Program-made: the position numbers and the translations under genes | From: PBB1 sp040400875 | GTDB lineage: Bacteria; Pseudomonadota; Gammaproteobacteria; Burkholderiales; Burkholderiaceae_C | Assembly (NCBI GenBank): GCA_040400875.1 | Contig: JBBAPK010000024.1 | Location: forward strand, 1-40,862 | Direction: 5' to 3' | DNA: 40,862 nt | The notes under the pieces: model-generated | Told to the model about the DNA's origin: nothing | The model's database searches: none | Seen by the model: the letters and a program-made list of their open reading frames with translations, nothing else | In this document: positions 1-8,766 of the stretch, piece by piece | How positions within the stretch are numbered: position 1 is the stretch's first letter | Layout: each line of letters opens with the position of its first letter

Positions 1-434
1 CCGGTATTGGGGCAGGCGCCGCTGCTCGGTGAATTGCACGCGTTGGCGATCAGTTGGTAAAAGGCCAGCGCCAGCGCGCCATCGGTGGCGTCGGTGCGGG
101 TGCAGCGCACGGTGACGGTGAAGCCGCTCACGCCGACCACGGTAAAACTGGTGGTGCCGAAGCACGCGGGTGCGGCGGCCGGCGCGGCCGGGTTGCGCAG
201 CACCTGGAAGGCCGCCCACTCAAGCCCGGCACGTGCGCCTTGGCGGGCCCGCGCCGCTTGGATCTCGGCCGCCGAGCCCAGCTGCTGGCGCACGCTGATG
301 TTGGCCAGCGCCGCACCCAGCACCGCCAGCACCACCAGGATGAACAGCGCCGACACCATGGTGAAGCCCGCCGAATGGCGAGGGCTGCGCGGTGGCTTGC
401 GGCGCTCAGGGCAGGTTGTCGACATGGATCGCAT
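1..434 (-). CDS. MshP-like minor pilin, partial (C-terminus beyond left edge)
   Basis: The reading frame is open to the window edge, giving about 144 residues. A short basic leader precedes a prepilin-type segment, GFTMVSALFILVVLAVLG, and then a long hydrophobic helix. The residue at mature position 5 is Ser rather than the usual Glu; MshP- and GspK/PilX-type tip pilins typically lack Glu5. Cysteines occur in the C-terminal part. Two in-frame ATG codons (434 and 425) could start it, and both overlap the end of the mshO-like gene, as in a translationally coupled operon. The assignment rests on the prepilin signature and on its place as last gene of an E-G-A-C-D-O-P order like that of MSHA loci. 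It was not given as a closed reading frame because it runs off the window. Confidence 0.7.
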   Translation of the reverse strand, partial: MRSMSTTCPERRKPPRSPRHSAGFTMVSALFILVVLAVLGAALANISVRQQLGSAAEIQAARARQGARAGLEWAAFQVLRNPAAPAAAPACFGTTSFTVVGVSGFTVTVRCTRTDATDGALALAFYQLIANACNSPSSGACPNT

Positions 435-1272
435 GGTGCAAGGCAACCGATTCGCTGCCGGCGTGGGTGGTGCTCGTGAGCGTGAGCGCCATATTGACCA
501 GCGCGGCGCGCGAGGCCACCACGGCGGCGTCGTAGCTGAAGCGGCACGCGCTCACACCAGTGGCCAGCACGGCGTTGCTGCCGCCGCTGGGCGGATCGGG
601 CTGCGTGGCCACAAAGCCGTAGTTCTGGTAGCGGGTGAGCGTGCCGGCGCTCAGGTCGCAGCGGTAGGTCACCGGCTGATCGACGGCAAACACCCGATGG
701 GGCGCGGCAAAACCGCCCACGGGCAGGCCCGCCAGCGAGGTCATGGTGACGGTGGTCGCCGCGCCGGCGGCGGTGGTGCTGAGGCGCCGGTTCGAGTCGG
801 CCTGCTCGGTGGCCGTGCTGTTGGCCGCGTAGGCGTTGGAGCCGATCACGCTGGCCCCAAGGTTGTAGAACACCAGCGACTGAGCGGCGGTGAGCGTGAG
901 CGCCGGGCCGACGATGCCGAAGCTGGTGTCGTTGGTGCCGAACTGCAACGGGTCGGCGCCTTCGGTCATGTAGCGTGCGGCGGCCGTGGCCGGGATCAGC
1001 TCCAGGCTGTAGCCCGAGGCGCTCACGCGCGTGCTGTTGGGCAGCGACAGGTGCAAGTCACGCCCGATGCGGCGCAGCGCGATGTCGGCGCTGTCGACCA
1101 GCGCGGCGCGCGTGCGCGTCGAGAAGTAGGCGTTGATCGCCGGCACGATGAAGGTGGCCACGATGGCCGCCAGCACGCCGGTGATGCTGATCACCATCAC
1201 CGACTCGATCAGCGTGAAGCCTGCCGCGCAGCGCGCTGCGCGGCCGCCGCATGAGGTGTTAGAGCGACGCAT
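406..1272 (-). CDS. MshO-like prepilin
   Basis: Predicted minor pilin of 288 residues. After an 18-residue leader rich in Arg and Cys comes the class III signal G|FTLIESVMV with Glu5, followed by about 20 hydrophobic residues ending in FIVPAI. The remainder is a Thr/Ser/Ala-rich periplasmic domain with two cysteines. I chose ATG 1272 because it gives a plausible leader; another in-frame ATG at 1302 would add ten residues. The start overlaps the end of the mshD-like gene by 14 bases and the stop overlaps the mshP-like start, which argues for one transcript. The MshO label comes from gene order plus size; sequence alone supports only 'type IV prepilin'. Confidence 0.72.
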   Translation of the reverse strand: MRRSNTSCGGRAARCAAGFTLIESVMVISITGVLAAIVATFIVPAINAYFSTRTRAALVDSADIALRRIGRDLHLSLPNSTRVSASGYSLELIPATAAARYMTEGADPLQFGTNDTSFGIVGPALTLTAAQSLVFYNLGASVIGSNAYAANSTATEQADSNRRLSTTAAGAATTVTMTSLAGLPVGGFAAPHRVFAVDQPVTYRCDLSAGTLTRYQNYGFVATQPDPPSGGSNAVLATGVSACRFSYDAAVVASRAALVNMALTLTSTTHAGSESVALHHAIHVDNLP

Positions 1273-1906
1273 TGGGCGCGTGCCGGCTGCGGTAGCCGTC
1301 AAGGGTGATGACGTTGCCGCCGGGGTCGGTGACGCTCACCGTGATGCGCAGCGCATCACCGCTGGCCGCGGTGATCGTGCCCAGCGCCGCGGCCGCCACG
1401 CTGACGCTGGCGCTGTAGCCCGACAGCCCGCTGATGGCGGTGTTGGTGATGTCCGTGATGCCCCCGGTGGTAGCCGGGGTCATGGCGTAGCCGTGGTAGT
1501 CGCTGACGTTGTCGAACTGCGGCGCGGCAAAGCGCGTCTCGCCGGATTCAGGGCCCGTCGCCTCGGCCAGGCTGGCGCAACCGGCGCTGCTGGTGGCGGT
1601 GTCGACGTTGGCATCGTCGGGGTCGCAAAAGGTCAGCGGCATGAGCTGCACTTCTTCGAGCAGCGATTCGGCGATGGCCAGCGCCTGGCGCCGCAGCATC
1701 GGATCGGCACTGCGCGCGGAGGTCTGGGCGAACAGACTCATCACCGCGCCCAGGGCCACGCTGACGATCACGATGAACATCAGCAACTCGACCAGCGTGA
1801 AGCCGCGCTCACGCCCGCACCGCGCCATCGCCAACGCCGTTCGGGGCGGCGAGACAGGGCGGCAAGACGCGCGCAGCAGCGGGTTTGGCGGTGAAACGGA
1901 CAACAT
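1259..1906 (-). CDS. MshD-like prepilin
   Basis: Minor pilin of up to 215 residues. The prepilin peptidase site is G|FTLVELLMFIVIVSVA with Glu5 and a continuous hydrophobic helix, then a segment with DP and CDPDD motifs and a beta-rich C-terminal half. From ATG 1906 the leader would be 34 residues, which is long; ATG 1828 would give a typical leader of nine residues (MARCGRERG), so the shorter start is quite possible. Neither has a strong Shine-Dalgarno. It lies between the mshC-like and mshO-like genes, as MshD does in known MSHA loci. Product and order support a pseudopilin; the exact subfamily is inferred. Confidence 0.72.
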   Translation of the reverse strand: MLSVSPPNPLLRASCRPVSPPRTALAMARCGRERGFTLVELLMFIVIVSVALGAVMSLFAQTSARSADPMLRRQALAIAESLLEEVQLMPLTFCDPDDANVDTATSSAGCASLAEATGPESGETRFAAPQFDNVSDYHGYAMTPATTGGITDITNTAISGLSGYSASVSVAAAALGTITAASGDALRITVSVTDPGGNVITLDGYRSRHAPNASL

Positions 1907-1968
1907 GGAACACCAAGCGTGGAAAAGGTCACGGTTGATGCTAGGCGGCGCCGCCCGGCGGCGATCGC

Positions 1969-2442
1969 TCAAAGAGGGGTGCGAAACAGGCCTGTTTCGG
2001 TCTCGACCTGATACCGGGTGGACTGGCTGCCCGAGGCCACGGTCACGGCCAGCGCGGCGCCGGTCGAGGTGACAGTGCGTCCGGTGTTGAGTGAATTGAA
2101 GGTCACCGTGCGCGGCCCGGCCTCGCTGATGCACGGGCTGACGGTGGCCGGGCAGTTCAGCGTGAGCAGCGCGCCGCCCGACACATACGCAAAGCTCACC
2201 CCGGTGGTGTTGATCGTGGCGACCACCGGCCGGCGCTGCACCAGCGCCAGGCGGTGCATGGCCTGCATCTGCGCTTGCAGTTCGTTGCCGTAGGCCGTCA
2301 GGCGCCACACCGTCATGTCGAGCAGTCGCGGCAGCGCGAACACCGACAGCACCCCGATGATGACCAGCACCATCACCAGTTCGACCAGTGTGAAGCCAAG
2401 AGCCCGCTGGAGCCTGCGCGAAGGCAGGAGCAGCGGGCTCAT
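1969..2442 (-). CDS. MshC-like prepilin
   Basis: A 157-residue pilin-like protein. A 16-residue leader precedes G|FTLVELVMVLVIIGVLSVFALPRL, with Glu5 and the conserved Pro kink. The C-terminal domain has two cysteines close together, as is common in minor pilins with a disulfide-closed loop. It starts 24 bases after the major pilin gene ends, so it probably shares that transcript. The general family (type IV/GspH-like prepilin) is clear from the signature. The MshC name is based on position directly after the major pilin. Confidence 0.75.
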   Translation of the reverse strand: MSPLLLPSRRLQRALGFTLVELVMVLVIIGVLSVFALPRLLDMTVWRLTAYGNELQAQMQAMHRLALVQRRPVVATINTTGVSFAYVSGGALLTLNCPATVSPCISEAGPRTVTFNSLNTGRTVTSTGAALAVTVASGSQSTRYQVETETGLFRTPL

Positions 2443-2466
2443 GGGCGGGGACCGGTCAGGTGGGGA

Positions 2467-2880
2467 TCAGACGATGCCGATGCCGGTGAACGTGGCGGTG
2501 ACTGCCGTACCCCCGGTCGGCGTGAAGGTCAGCGTGCACGAGGCTGTCGCGCTTGCGGCAATGGCGGCCGAGGTGATCTCGTATTTACCGCCGGTTATCG
2601 GCAATGCAGTCGTGTAGGCACCGCTGGTGTAGGTCTGCAAAGCCTTGGCGACGTCCGTGCAATCGACCACCGCCACACCCTTGGCGACGTTCGCTGTTCG
2701 CGCAGCGAAGTTGGTGGCGCCCGCCGCGCTCAGCGAGCCGGCAACCGATTGCACGGCAGCGCTGTTGGCGTCACTGCGCAGGTCGATGAACTTGGGAATG
2801 GCCACGGCAGCGAGCACGCCCAGGATCACGATGACCATGACGAGTTCGATGAGGGTGAAACCGGCTTGTGATTTTTTCAT
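2467..2880 (-). CDS. MshA-like major type IV pilin
   Basis: A 137-residue protein with a seven-residue leader, MKKSQAG|FTLIELVMVIVI, then the hydrophobic N-terminal helix with AVAIPKF and a small Ala/Thr-rich globular domain holding two cysteines. Such a short basic leader and compact size are typical of a major pilin or MshA. ATG 2880 is supported by AAGGA placed about eight bases upstream. The 155-base gap before it (2881-3035) is the largest inside the pilus block and may hold its own promoter, as expected for a highly made subunit. Upstream are the platform protein and ATPases; downstream are four minor pilins. The mature protein would be the main filament subunit. Confidence 0.8.
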   Translation of the reverse strand: MKKSQAGFTLIELVMVIVILGVLAAVAIPKFIDLRSDANSAAVQSVAGSLSAAGATNFAARTANVAKGVAVVDCTDVAKALQTYTSGAYTTALPITGGKYEITSAAIAASATASCTLTFTPTGGTAVTATFTGIGIV

Positions 2881-3035
2881 GATGTTTTCCTTGAAACGGG
2901 TTGGGGTCGGGCGGTTGAAAAAGTGGGTGGGAGAAAGACGCACGCCCATTGCCGTCTTGGTTTTTGAGTTATCGGAGCGTTGTCGATCGGACTTGAGGGC
3001 TCAGTGATTGAAAGGTGGGCGTACGGTGGCAAACC

Positions 3036-4268
3036 TCAGCCGCGTCCGGAAGCGGCCTGGCCCATGCTCCACAGCGGCAGAAACACGCCGAGTGCAAGCA
3101 CCAGCACCATGCCGCCGATGAGCAGCAGCAGCAGCGGCTCGATCGCGGCCGACAGGCCCTTGATGGCGTAGTCGGTCTCACGTTCGTACATCAGGGCGAT
3201 CTCCCCCAGCAGCGCATCGAGCTCGCCGGTTTCCTCGCCCACGGCGATCATCTGCAGCACCACGGGGGTGAACACACCGGTGGCCGCCGCGCAGCGCGAG
3301 ATGCTCTCACCGCGTTCGATGCCGTCGCGCATTTGCTCGATGCGCTGGCCGATGAACGCGTTGTCCACCGTTTGCGCCACCACCGTCATGGCCTGGCTGA
3401 TCGGCACGCCGCTGGCCGAGGCCAGTGCGAAGCTGCGCGCAAAGCGCGCCAGCGTGGCCTTGAGCACGATGGGTCCGGCCACGGGCAGGCGCAGCTTCAC
3501 GCGGTCCCACCGGTAGCGACCCGTCGGTGTGGCCACCCAGGCGCGCAACGACCAGACCACCGCCACCGCAGCGGCCAGCAGCATCGGCCACCAGCGCACG
3601 GTGAGATCGGAAAACCCCAGCAGCACGCGCGTCATCAGCGGCAGCTCGGCGTTGAAGCCCTTGAACACATTGGCGAAGGCCGGCAGCACGAACAGGTTGA
3701 TCACCACCAGCGCGGCGCCCATGGCGAGCATCACCATGGCGGGGTAGCGCAGCGCTTGCTTGATGCGCGCGCGCACATCCATCTCGAACTCGAGGTGTTC
3801 GCCGAGCCGCTTGAAGACCTCGGTGAGCTGGCCGGTCATCTCGCCCACGCGCACCATCGCCACGTAGAACGCCGAGAACACCGAGGGGTGGCGCGTCATG
3901 GTGGTGGCCAGTTCGCGGCCCTGGTCAAGCCCGGCACGCAGATCGGCCAGCAGCGCGGCCAGCGAAGGCTTGGCGGTGGAAGCCTGCAAACCCGCAAACG
4001 AACGCAGGATCGGCACCCCGGCGCGCTGCAGGGCATGCATCTGTCTCGAAAACAGCAGCAGGTCTTCATCGTTCACCGAGCCGGTGAGCAGCGTGTTCCA
4101 CCAGCCCATGCGCGGCGCCGAGAGGCTGCTGCCCTTGACGCCGATGTGCACTGGCGTGACGCCGCTGGCGATCAGGTGCGCGGCCACCGAGTCGTCGTTC
4201 TCGGCGTCGATCACGCCTTTGATCACATGACCATATTGGTTGCGGCCGCGCCAGGTGTAGGTTTGCAT
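3036..4268 (-). CDS. Type IV pilus inner-membrane platform protein (PilC/GspF/MshG family)
   Basis: 410 residues, the normal length for the family. It begins with the usual YTWRGRNQYGHVIKGVIDA segment and has two copies of the T2SSF helical domain (roughly residues 70-195 and 270-400), each followed by hydrophobic membrane segments (near 170-190, 225-245 and 375-400). The motif GEETGELDALL in the second repeat is characteristic. These proteins form the cytoplasmic-face platform that the assembly ATPase turns. The gene follows the ATPase by 14 bases and precedes the major pilin, matching the E-G-A order of MSHA operons. Family assignment is secure; the MSHA subtype is inferred from context. 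Confidence 0.87.
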   Translation of the reverse strand: MQTYTWRGRNQYGHVIKGVIDAENDDSVAAHLIASGVTPVHIGVKGSSLSAPRMGWWNTLLTGSVNDEDLLLFSRQMHALQRAGVPILRSFAGLQASTAKPSLAALLADLRAGLDQGRELATTMTRHPSVFSAFYVAMVRVGEMTGQLTEVFKRLGEHLEFEMDVRARIKQALRYPAMVMLAMGAALVVINLFVLPAFANVFKGFNAELPLMTRVLLGFSDLTVRWWPMLLAAAVAVVWSLRAWVATPTGRYRWDRVKLRLPVAGPIVLKATLARFARSFALASASGVPISQAMTVVAQTVDNAFIGQRIEQMRDGIERGESISRCAAATGVFTPVVLQMIAVGEETGELDALLGEIALMYERETDYAIKGLSAAIEPLLLLLIGGMVLVLALGVFLPLWSMGQAASGRG

Positions 4269-4282
4269 GAGGGGCTGGCGGC

Positions 4283-6037
4283 TCAGTCGATGTCAGACGA
4301 CAGGCGCATCGCCTCGGCCAACGAGGTCCGCCCCGCGCGCACCAGCTCGACGGCATGGTGGGCCATGGTGTGTCCGGCGAGCTGCTCGCGCGAGAGCCGG
4401 GTGAAGGTGCCCGGGTCTTCATGGGCCGCGGCGTGGGCCAGCGGGGCGTCCATCTCGAGCATTTCGTACACGCCGATGCGTCCGCAGTAGCCTGTGCCGT
4501 TGCAGCTCGAGCAGCCGCGCCCGCGCAGCGTGCCCAGACCGTCGGCGGCGCCGCTGCTCAGGTTTTCCAGCCAGGCCGATTCCTGCGGGGTGGGCAGGTG
4601 CGGCTCGGAGCAGTTGTCGCAGTTCTGGCGCACCAGGCGCTGCGAGATCACGGCTTGCAGCGAACTGGCCACCATGAAAGACGGCACGCCCATGTCGAGC
4701 AGGCGGAACGGTGTGCCCATCGCGTCGCGGGTGTGCAGCGACGACAGCACCAGGTGACCGGTGATGGCAGCGCGCAGGCCGATCTCGGCGGTTTCGGGAT
4801 CGCGTATCTCGCCGATCAGGATCACGTCGGGATCCTGGCGCAGCGTGGCGCGCAGCACGCGCGCGAAGCTCAGCTCGATCTTGTCGTTGACCTGCACCTG
4901 CGTGAGGCCGGGCAGTCGGTATTCGATCGGATCTTCGACCGTGATGATCTTCAGCTGTTCGGCATCGAGTTCGGCCAGCGCGGCATACAGCGTGGTCGTC
5001 TTGCCCGAGCCGGTGGGCCCGGTGACCAGCACCATGCCCGAGCTGCGCCCCAGGATGCTGCGAAAGCGCTCGAGCATGCGCTCGGGCATGCCGATCGCGT
5101 CGAGCCGGCGCACGCTGTCGCCTTGCACCAGCAGCCGCATGACCACCGACTCGCCGTACTGGCAAGGCAGCGTGGACAGCCGCACGTCGATCGTGCGTTC
5201 GCGCAGCCGCAGCGTGAAGCGGCCGTCTTGCGGCAGGCGTTTTTCAGAGATGTCGAGCGAAGCCATCAGCTTGAGCCGCTGCGCGAGCGGCGCGGCGATG
5301 CGCTTGTCGGCCTGGTTTTGCGTTTGCAGCACGCCGTCGATGCGGCTGCGGATGGCCAGACCGTTTTCCTGCGGTTCGATGTGCACGTCCGAGGCACCCA
5401 CCTGCATGGCGTCTTCGAACACCGATTGCAGCAGCCGTACGACGGGCGCGCCTTCCTGGCCCACGGCAGCTTGCAGCGTGCCGAAGTCGACGGCGTCGCC
5501 GATGTCCTTTTCGAGCGCCTTGGCCAGCCCGGAGATTTCTTCGGTGCGGCGGTAGTGGCGGTCGAGCACCGGCAGCAGCTGACTCTCGGCGACAACGGCG
5601 ATGCGGATCTGTCGGCGCAGCAGCCGGGCGAGTTCGTCGTAGGCAGTGAGGTCCAGTGGATCGACGAAGCCCACCAGCAGGTAGTCACCCTTGTCCTCAA
5701 GCACGAGCGCGCGGTGCCTGCGTGCTGGCGATTCGCCTAGCAGGCGCACCGTCTCGCTTTTCACCGGGAAGCTCTTGAGGTTGACCATCGGCACGCGCAG
5801 TTGGCGCGCCAGGCCGTGGGCCAGCGTTTCTTCGCTGATCACGCCGGCTTCGATCAGCAGCCGGCCGAGCTTCTTGCCGGTGGCCGATTGCTGCTCGAGC
5901 GCTTGCTTGAGCTGGTCTTGTGAAATCAGGTGCTGCTGGACCAGCACATCGCCCAGGCGCAACCGCTCACGCTTGGGCGCAGCCGCCGGTGCGGTGGCGC
6001 TGACGAGCGCTTCGGGAGGGAGCTGCCTGGCGTTCAT
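4283..6037 (-). CDS. MshE-type pilus assembly ATPase (GspE/PilB family)
   Basis: 584 residues. The N-terminus carries two adjacent MshEN-type motifs, RLGDVLVQQHLISQDQL (from residue 27) and KLGRLLIEAGVISEETL (from residue 56), the arrangement known to bind cyclic di-GMP in MshE. A linker leads to the ATPase core: Walker A GPTGSGKT at 340-347, Asp box ITVEDPIEYR, Walker B region VILIGEIRDPETA, and His box TGHLVLSSLHTRDA. Two cysteine pairs (NCDNC near 472-476, CSSC near 509-512) form the zinc site of this family. The ATG overlaps the stop of the preceding larger ATPase (ATGA), so the two are translationally coupled. It is expected to power pilus extension. Confidence 0.87.
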   Translation of the reverse strand: MNARQLPPEALVSATAPAAAPKRERLRLGDVLVQQHLISQDQLKQALEQQSATGKKLGRLLIEAGVISEETLAHGLARQLRVPMVNLKSFPVKSETVRLLGESPARRHRALVLEDKGDYLLVGFVDPLDLTAYDELARLLRRQIRIAVVAESQLLPVLDRHYRRTEEISGLAKALEKDIGDAVDFGTLQAAVGQEGAPVVRLLQSVFEDAMQVGASDVHIEPQENGLAIRSRIDGVLQTQNQADKRIAAPLAQRLKLMASLDISEKRLPQDGRFTLRLRERTIDVRLSTLPCQYGESVVMRLLVQGDSVRRLDAIGMPERMLERFRSILGRSSGMVLVTGPTGSGKTTTLYAALAELDAEQLKIITVEDPIEYRLPGLTQVQVNDKIELSFARVLRATLRQDPDVILIGEIRDPETAEIGLRAAITGHLVLSSLHTRDAMGTPFRLLDMGVPSFMVASSLQAVISQRLVRQNCDNCSEPHLPTPQESAWLENLSSGAADGLGTLRGRGCSSCNGTGYCGRIGVYEMLEMDAPLAHAAAHEDPGTFTRLSREQLAGHTMAHHAVELVRAGRTSLAEAMRLSSDID

Positions 6038-8592
6038 AGGTTGCTGTTGGCGCGCACTTCTTCGAGTGAGGTGATGCCTTGCAGCACCTTTTCGATGCCG
6101 TCCTGACGCAGCGTGCGCATGCCTTGCTGCATGGCGATGGTTTGCAGTTCTTCAGCGCGCGCGCCGGTCTGGATCATGCGGCGAATCTCGCGCGACACCG
6201 ACAGCAGCTCGTGCAAACCGGCGCGGCCGCGCTGTCCGGTCTCGCCGCATTGCGCGCAGCCGGTGCACGAGAAGTGCACCAGACGGCCTGACTCGCCGTA
6301 GCGCTGGGTCCAATCGGCGCGCACGGTTTCGCGGGCAAAGCGCGGGTCGTCTTTCGGGCTGGTGTGCAGGTAGTCGGACAGCAGCTCGTCGATCTCTTCT
6401 TCGGTGGCCGGCCGGCTGGTGCGGCAGCCGCTGCACAGACGGCGCACCAGACGCTGCGCCAGCACCACCAGCAGCGCATCGGCAAAGTTGAACGGGTCCA
6501 TGCCCATGTCGAGCAGGCGCGTCACCGTTTCTGGCGCGCTGTTGGTGTGCAGCGTCGACATCACCAAGTGGCCGGTGAGCGAGGCTTCGACCGCCATGTG
6601 CGAGGTGTCGTGGTCGCGGATTTCGCCGACCATGATCACGTCGGGGTCGGCGCGCAGGAAGGCGCGCAGCGCCTTGGCAAAGGTCCAGTCGATCTTCGGG
6701 TTGACTTGCACCTGACGCAGGCCGACCTGGGTGATTTCGATCGGGTCTTCGGCCGTCCAGATCTTGCGCTCGGGCTGGTTGATGAAGCTGAGCGCCGAGT
6801 GCAGCGTGGTCGTCTTGCCCGAGCCGGTGGGCCCCACGCACAGCACCAGTCCGTAGGGGCGCTGGATGGCGGCCGTGAGCTGCTTGAAGTTGTGCTCGGT
6901 CAGGCCGATGCGGTCGAGCGGCATCGGCTTGGCCGACGCCAGGATCCGCATCACGACGTCTTCGAGGCCGCTGTGGGTGGGGATGCTGGCCACGCGCAGC
7001 TCGATGCGGTGCTGCGGCATGAACTTGGCAAAGTTGATCTTGCCGTCTTGCGGCTTGCGACGCTCGGAGATGTCGAGGTCGCACATGATCTTGATGCGGG
7101 CGATGAACGCGCTGCGGTAGGTTGGCGGCAGCTCGAGGTAGGTGCGCAGCGCGCCGTCCTTGCGAAAGCGGATGCGGATCTTTTCGCGACCCGGGTAACT
7201 TTCGATGTGAATGTCAGACGCCCCCTCGCGGTGGGCTTCGATGATCATGTTGTTGATCAGCCGAACCAGCGAGTTGTCCGATTGCTCGATCGGTCTTTCA
7301 TCGTGGTCGGCGTCGTCGTTTTCACGCTCGAGTGTTTCGACCAGTTGGTCGGTGCCGATGGCGGCCTGGGGCTCGGCGTCCATGCGCTCGAGGCTGCTTT
7401 GCCGCGACCCCGTGACCGCACCGATCTGGTCGTAGGCCGCGTGGGTGCGGTCGTCCATCGAGCGGCTTTGCCCGAGCACGGGCACCACCTTCATCTGGGC
7501 TGAGAACTCGGCTTCCTCAACGGCCGCACGTCGGCGCGCCGGGTCGTCCAGCGCCACCACCAGCCGGCCCTGAAAGATCAGCAGCGGCAGCAGACGCAGC
7601 CGGGTCGCCAAGGTGTAAGGCAGCTTGCGCAGTGCGTCGGCCTCGATCGGGAACGCGTCGACATCGACCAGCGGATAGCCCATCTTGCGCGCCATCGCCA
7701 CTTGCAGGTCAGGCCGCGTGACCACGCCGCTGCGCACCAGGATCTCGCCCAGCGGCACGCTGCGATCGAGCTCCTGCTGGCGCAGCGCGGCCTGCAGGTC
7801 TTGGATGTCGATCATGCCCAGCGACATCAGCGCCTCGCCGATGCGCACCATGGGCATGCGCGCTTGCTGTTCGAGCGCGCTCACCAGTTGGTCGGAGGTG
7901 ACGATGTTGCGCGAGACCAGGATGTCGCCGATGCGCTTTTCGCGCATCTTTACTTGCTCGGCGGCGGCTCTTTCGACCTGATCTGGCGTGGCGGCTTGCT
8001 GCTCGATGAGCAACTCGCCGATGCGCTGTCCCAGATCGAAGGACTTGTAGGCACTGGCCGGCACGAAGGTGCGCATGACCGCACCTGAATCGTCATCGGG
8101 CTGGAACAGGAACAAGCCGAAGGGTGTCTCCACGTTGCCGACGGTCGAGCCGCACCATTCGCCGCCTTGTTTCCACACCAGCCTGAAGGTGGTGGGCTTG
8201 CCCGGCGCCAGCACCATCTCGCCGGGGGTTTCTGCGGTAATTTGCTGGGGCGGCAAGGGGTCTGTCAGCGTGAGCGAGCGGAACTGCTCGAAGCGCAGCA
8301 GCAGTTCGGATTTCGATGGCGGCAACTGCACCCATGCGGCGCGCCTGTCCGGCAAGAAGGCGCTGATCTTGCCGTGCATCAGCTTGTCATTGAGGCCCAC
8401 GATCTTGCACGCCAGCGCGCCCGACTGAGGCTGGGCGATCGGGTAGATCGCAAACGGCGGCGAGGGCCAGCAAAACGGTGGCGCGGCAGCGGCCTCGTCT
8501 TCGGCTTCGACGCCGGCCGTCAAGTCGGCGGGATTCGCGGCCTGTGCGGCGTCCTGAGCTTTCGGTTTTGAAGGTGTCGTGGTTTGAGCCAT
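6034..8592 (-). CDS. Large GspE/PilB-family ATPase with four MshEN-like repeats
   Basis: 852 residues from ATG 8592; a GTG at 8628 would add twelve. Residues about 1-40 are Ala/Pro-rich and probably disordered. Residues about 45-185 form a domain I do not recognise. From about 190 to 304 come four motifs of the R-[LI]-G-x-x-[LIV] type spaced exactly 30 residues apart (RIGELL, RIGDIL, RIGEAL, LGEIL). The ATPase core follows, with Walker A GPTGSGKT near 587-594, Walker B region VIMVGEIRDHDTS and His box TGHLVMSTLHT. Two cysteine pairs (LCSGC; CTGCAQC) make a zinc site. It heads the pilus block and is coupled to the second ATPase by ATGA. Two assembly-type ATPases in tandem suggest a heteromeric or regulatory arrangement, which is inference. 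Confidence 0.82.
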   Translation of the reverse strand: MAQTTTPSKPKAQDAAQAANPADLTAGVEAEDEAAAAPPFCWPSPPFAIYPIAQPQSGALACKIVGLNDKLMHGKISAFLPDRRAAWVQLPPSKSELLLRFEQFRSLTLTDPLPPQQITAETPGEMVLAPGKPTTFRLVWKQGGEWCGSTVGNVETPFGLFLFQPDDDSGAVMRTFVPASAYKSFDLGQRIGELLIEQQAATPDQVERAAAEQVKMREKRIGDILVSRNIVTSDQLVSALEQQARMPMVRIGEALMSLGMIDIQDLQAALRQQELDRSVPLGEILVRSGVVTRPDLQVAMARKMGYPLVDVDAFPIEADALRKLPYTLATRLRLLPLLIFQGRLVVALDDPARRRAAVEEAEFSAQMKVVPVLGQSRSMDDRTHAAYDQIGAVTGSRQSSLERMDAEPQAAIGTDQLVETLERENDDADHDERPIEQSDNSLVRLINNMIIEAHREGASDIHIESYPGREKIRIRFRKDGALRTYLELPPTYRSAFIARIKIMCDLDISERRKPQDGKINFAKFMPQHRIELRVASIPTHSGLEDVVMRILASAKPMPLDRIGLTEHNFKQLTAAIQRPYGLVLCVGPTGSGKTTTLHSALSFINQPERKIWTAEDPIEITQVGLRQVQVNPKIDWTFAKALRAFLRADPDVIMVGEIRDHDTSHMAVEASLTGHLVMSTLHTNSAPETVTRLLDMGMDPFNFADALLVVLAQRLVRRLCSGCRTSRPATEEEIDELLSDYLHTSPKDDPRFARETVRADWTQRYGESGRLVHFSCTGCAQCGETGQRGRAGLHELLSVSREIRRMIQTGARAEELQTIAMQQGMRTLRQDGIEKVLQGITSLEEVRANSNL

Positions 8593-8766
8593 GGTGCTGT
8601 GGATGCTTCTGTCGTCAAGGGGCAACACGTCTCGAGGCGTGCGGTGACAAGCTCAAACCTGAGAAGAGTTGCCACAGCGTGATATTTGACGCGTTCAGGG
8701 GCGGCAGATGTCCTGATATGAAGGCGTTTGCCGGCGTATTTCTACGCCCTGATCCGCTTTGGGCGC

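Noticed and set aside
85..1254. Long plus-strand open frame opposite the pilin genes, and many similar ones through the first 22 kb
   Set aside because: The translations are rich in Arg, Gly, His and Ala with no domain, and lie opposite minus-strand genes with clear motifs. They are products of high G+C.
2940..2953. Minus-strand GG-N10-GC before the major pilin gene as a sigma-54 promoter
   Set aside because: GGCA is present and the distance to the ATG is suitable, but four consensus positions differ and such pairs are frequent in G+C-rich DNA.
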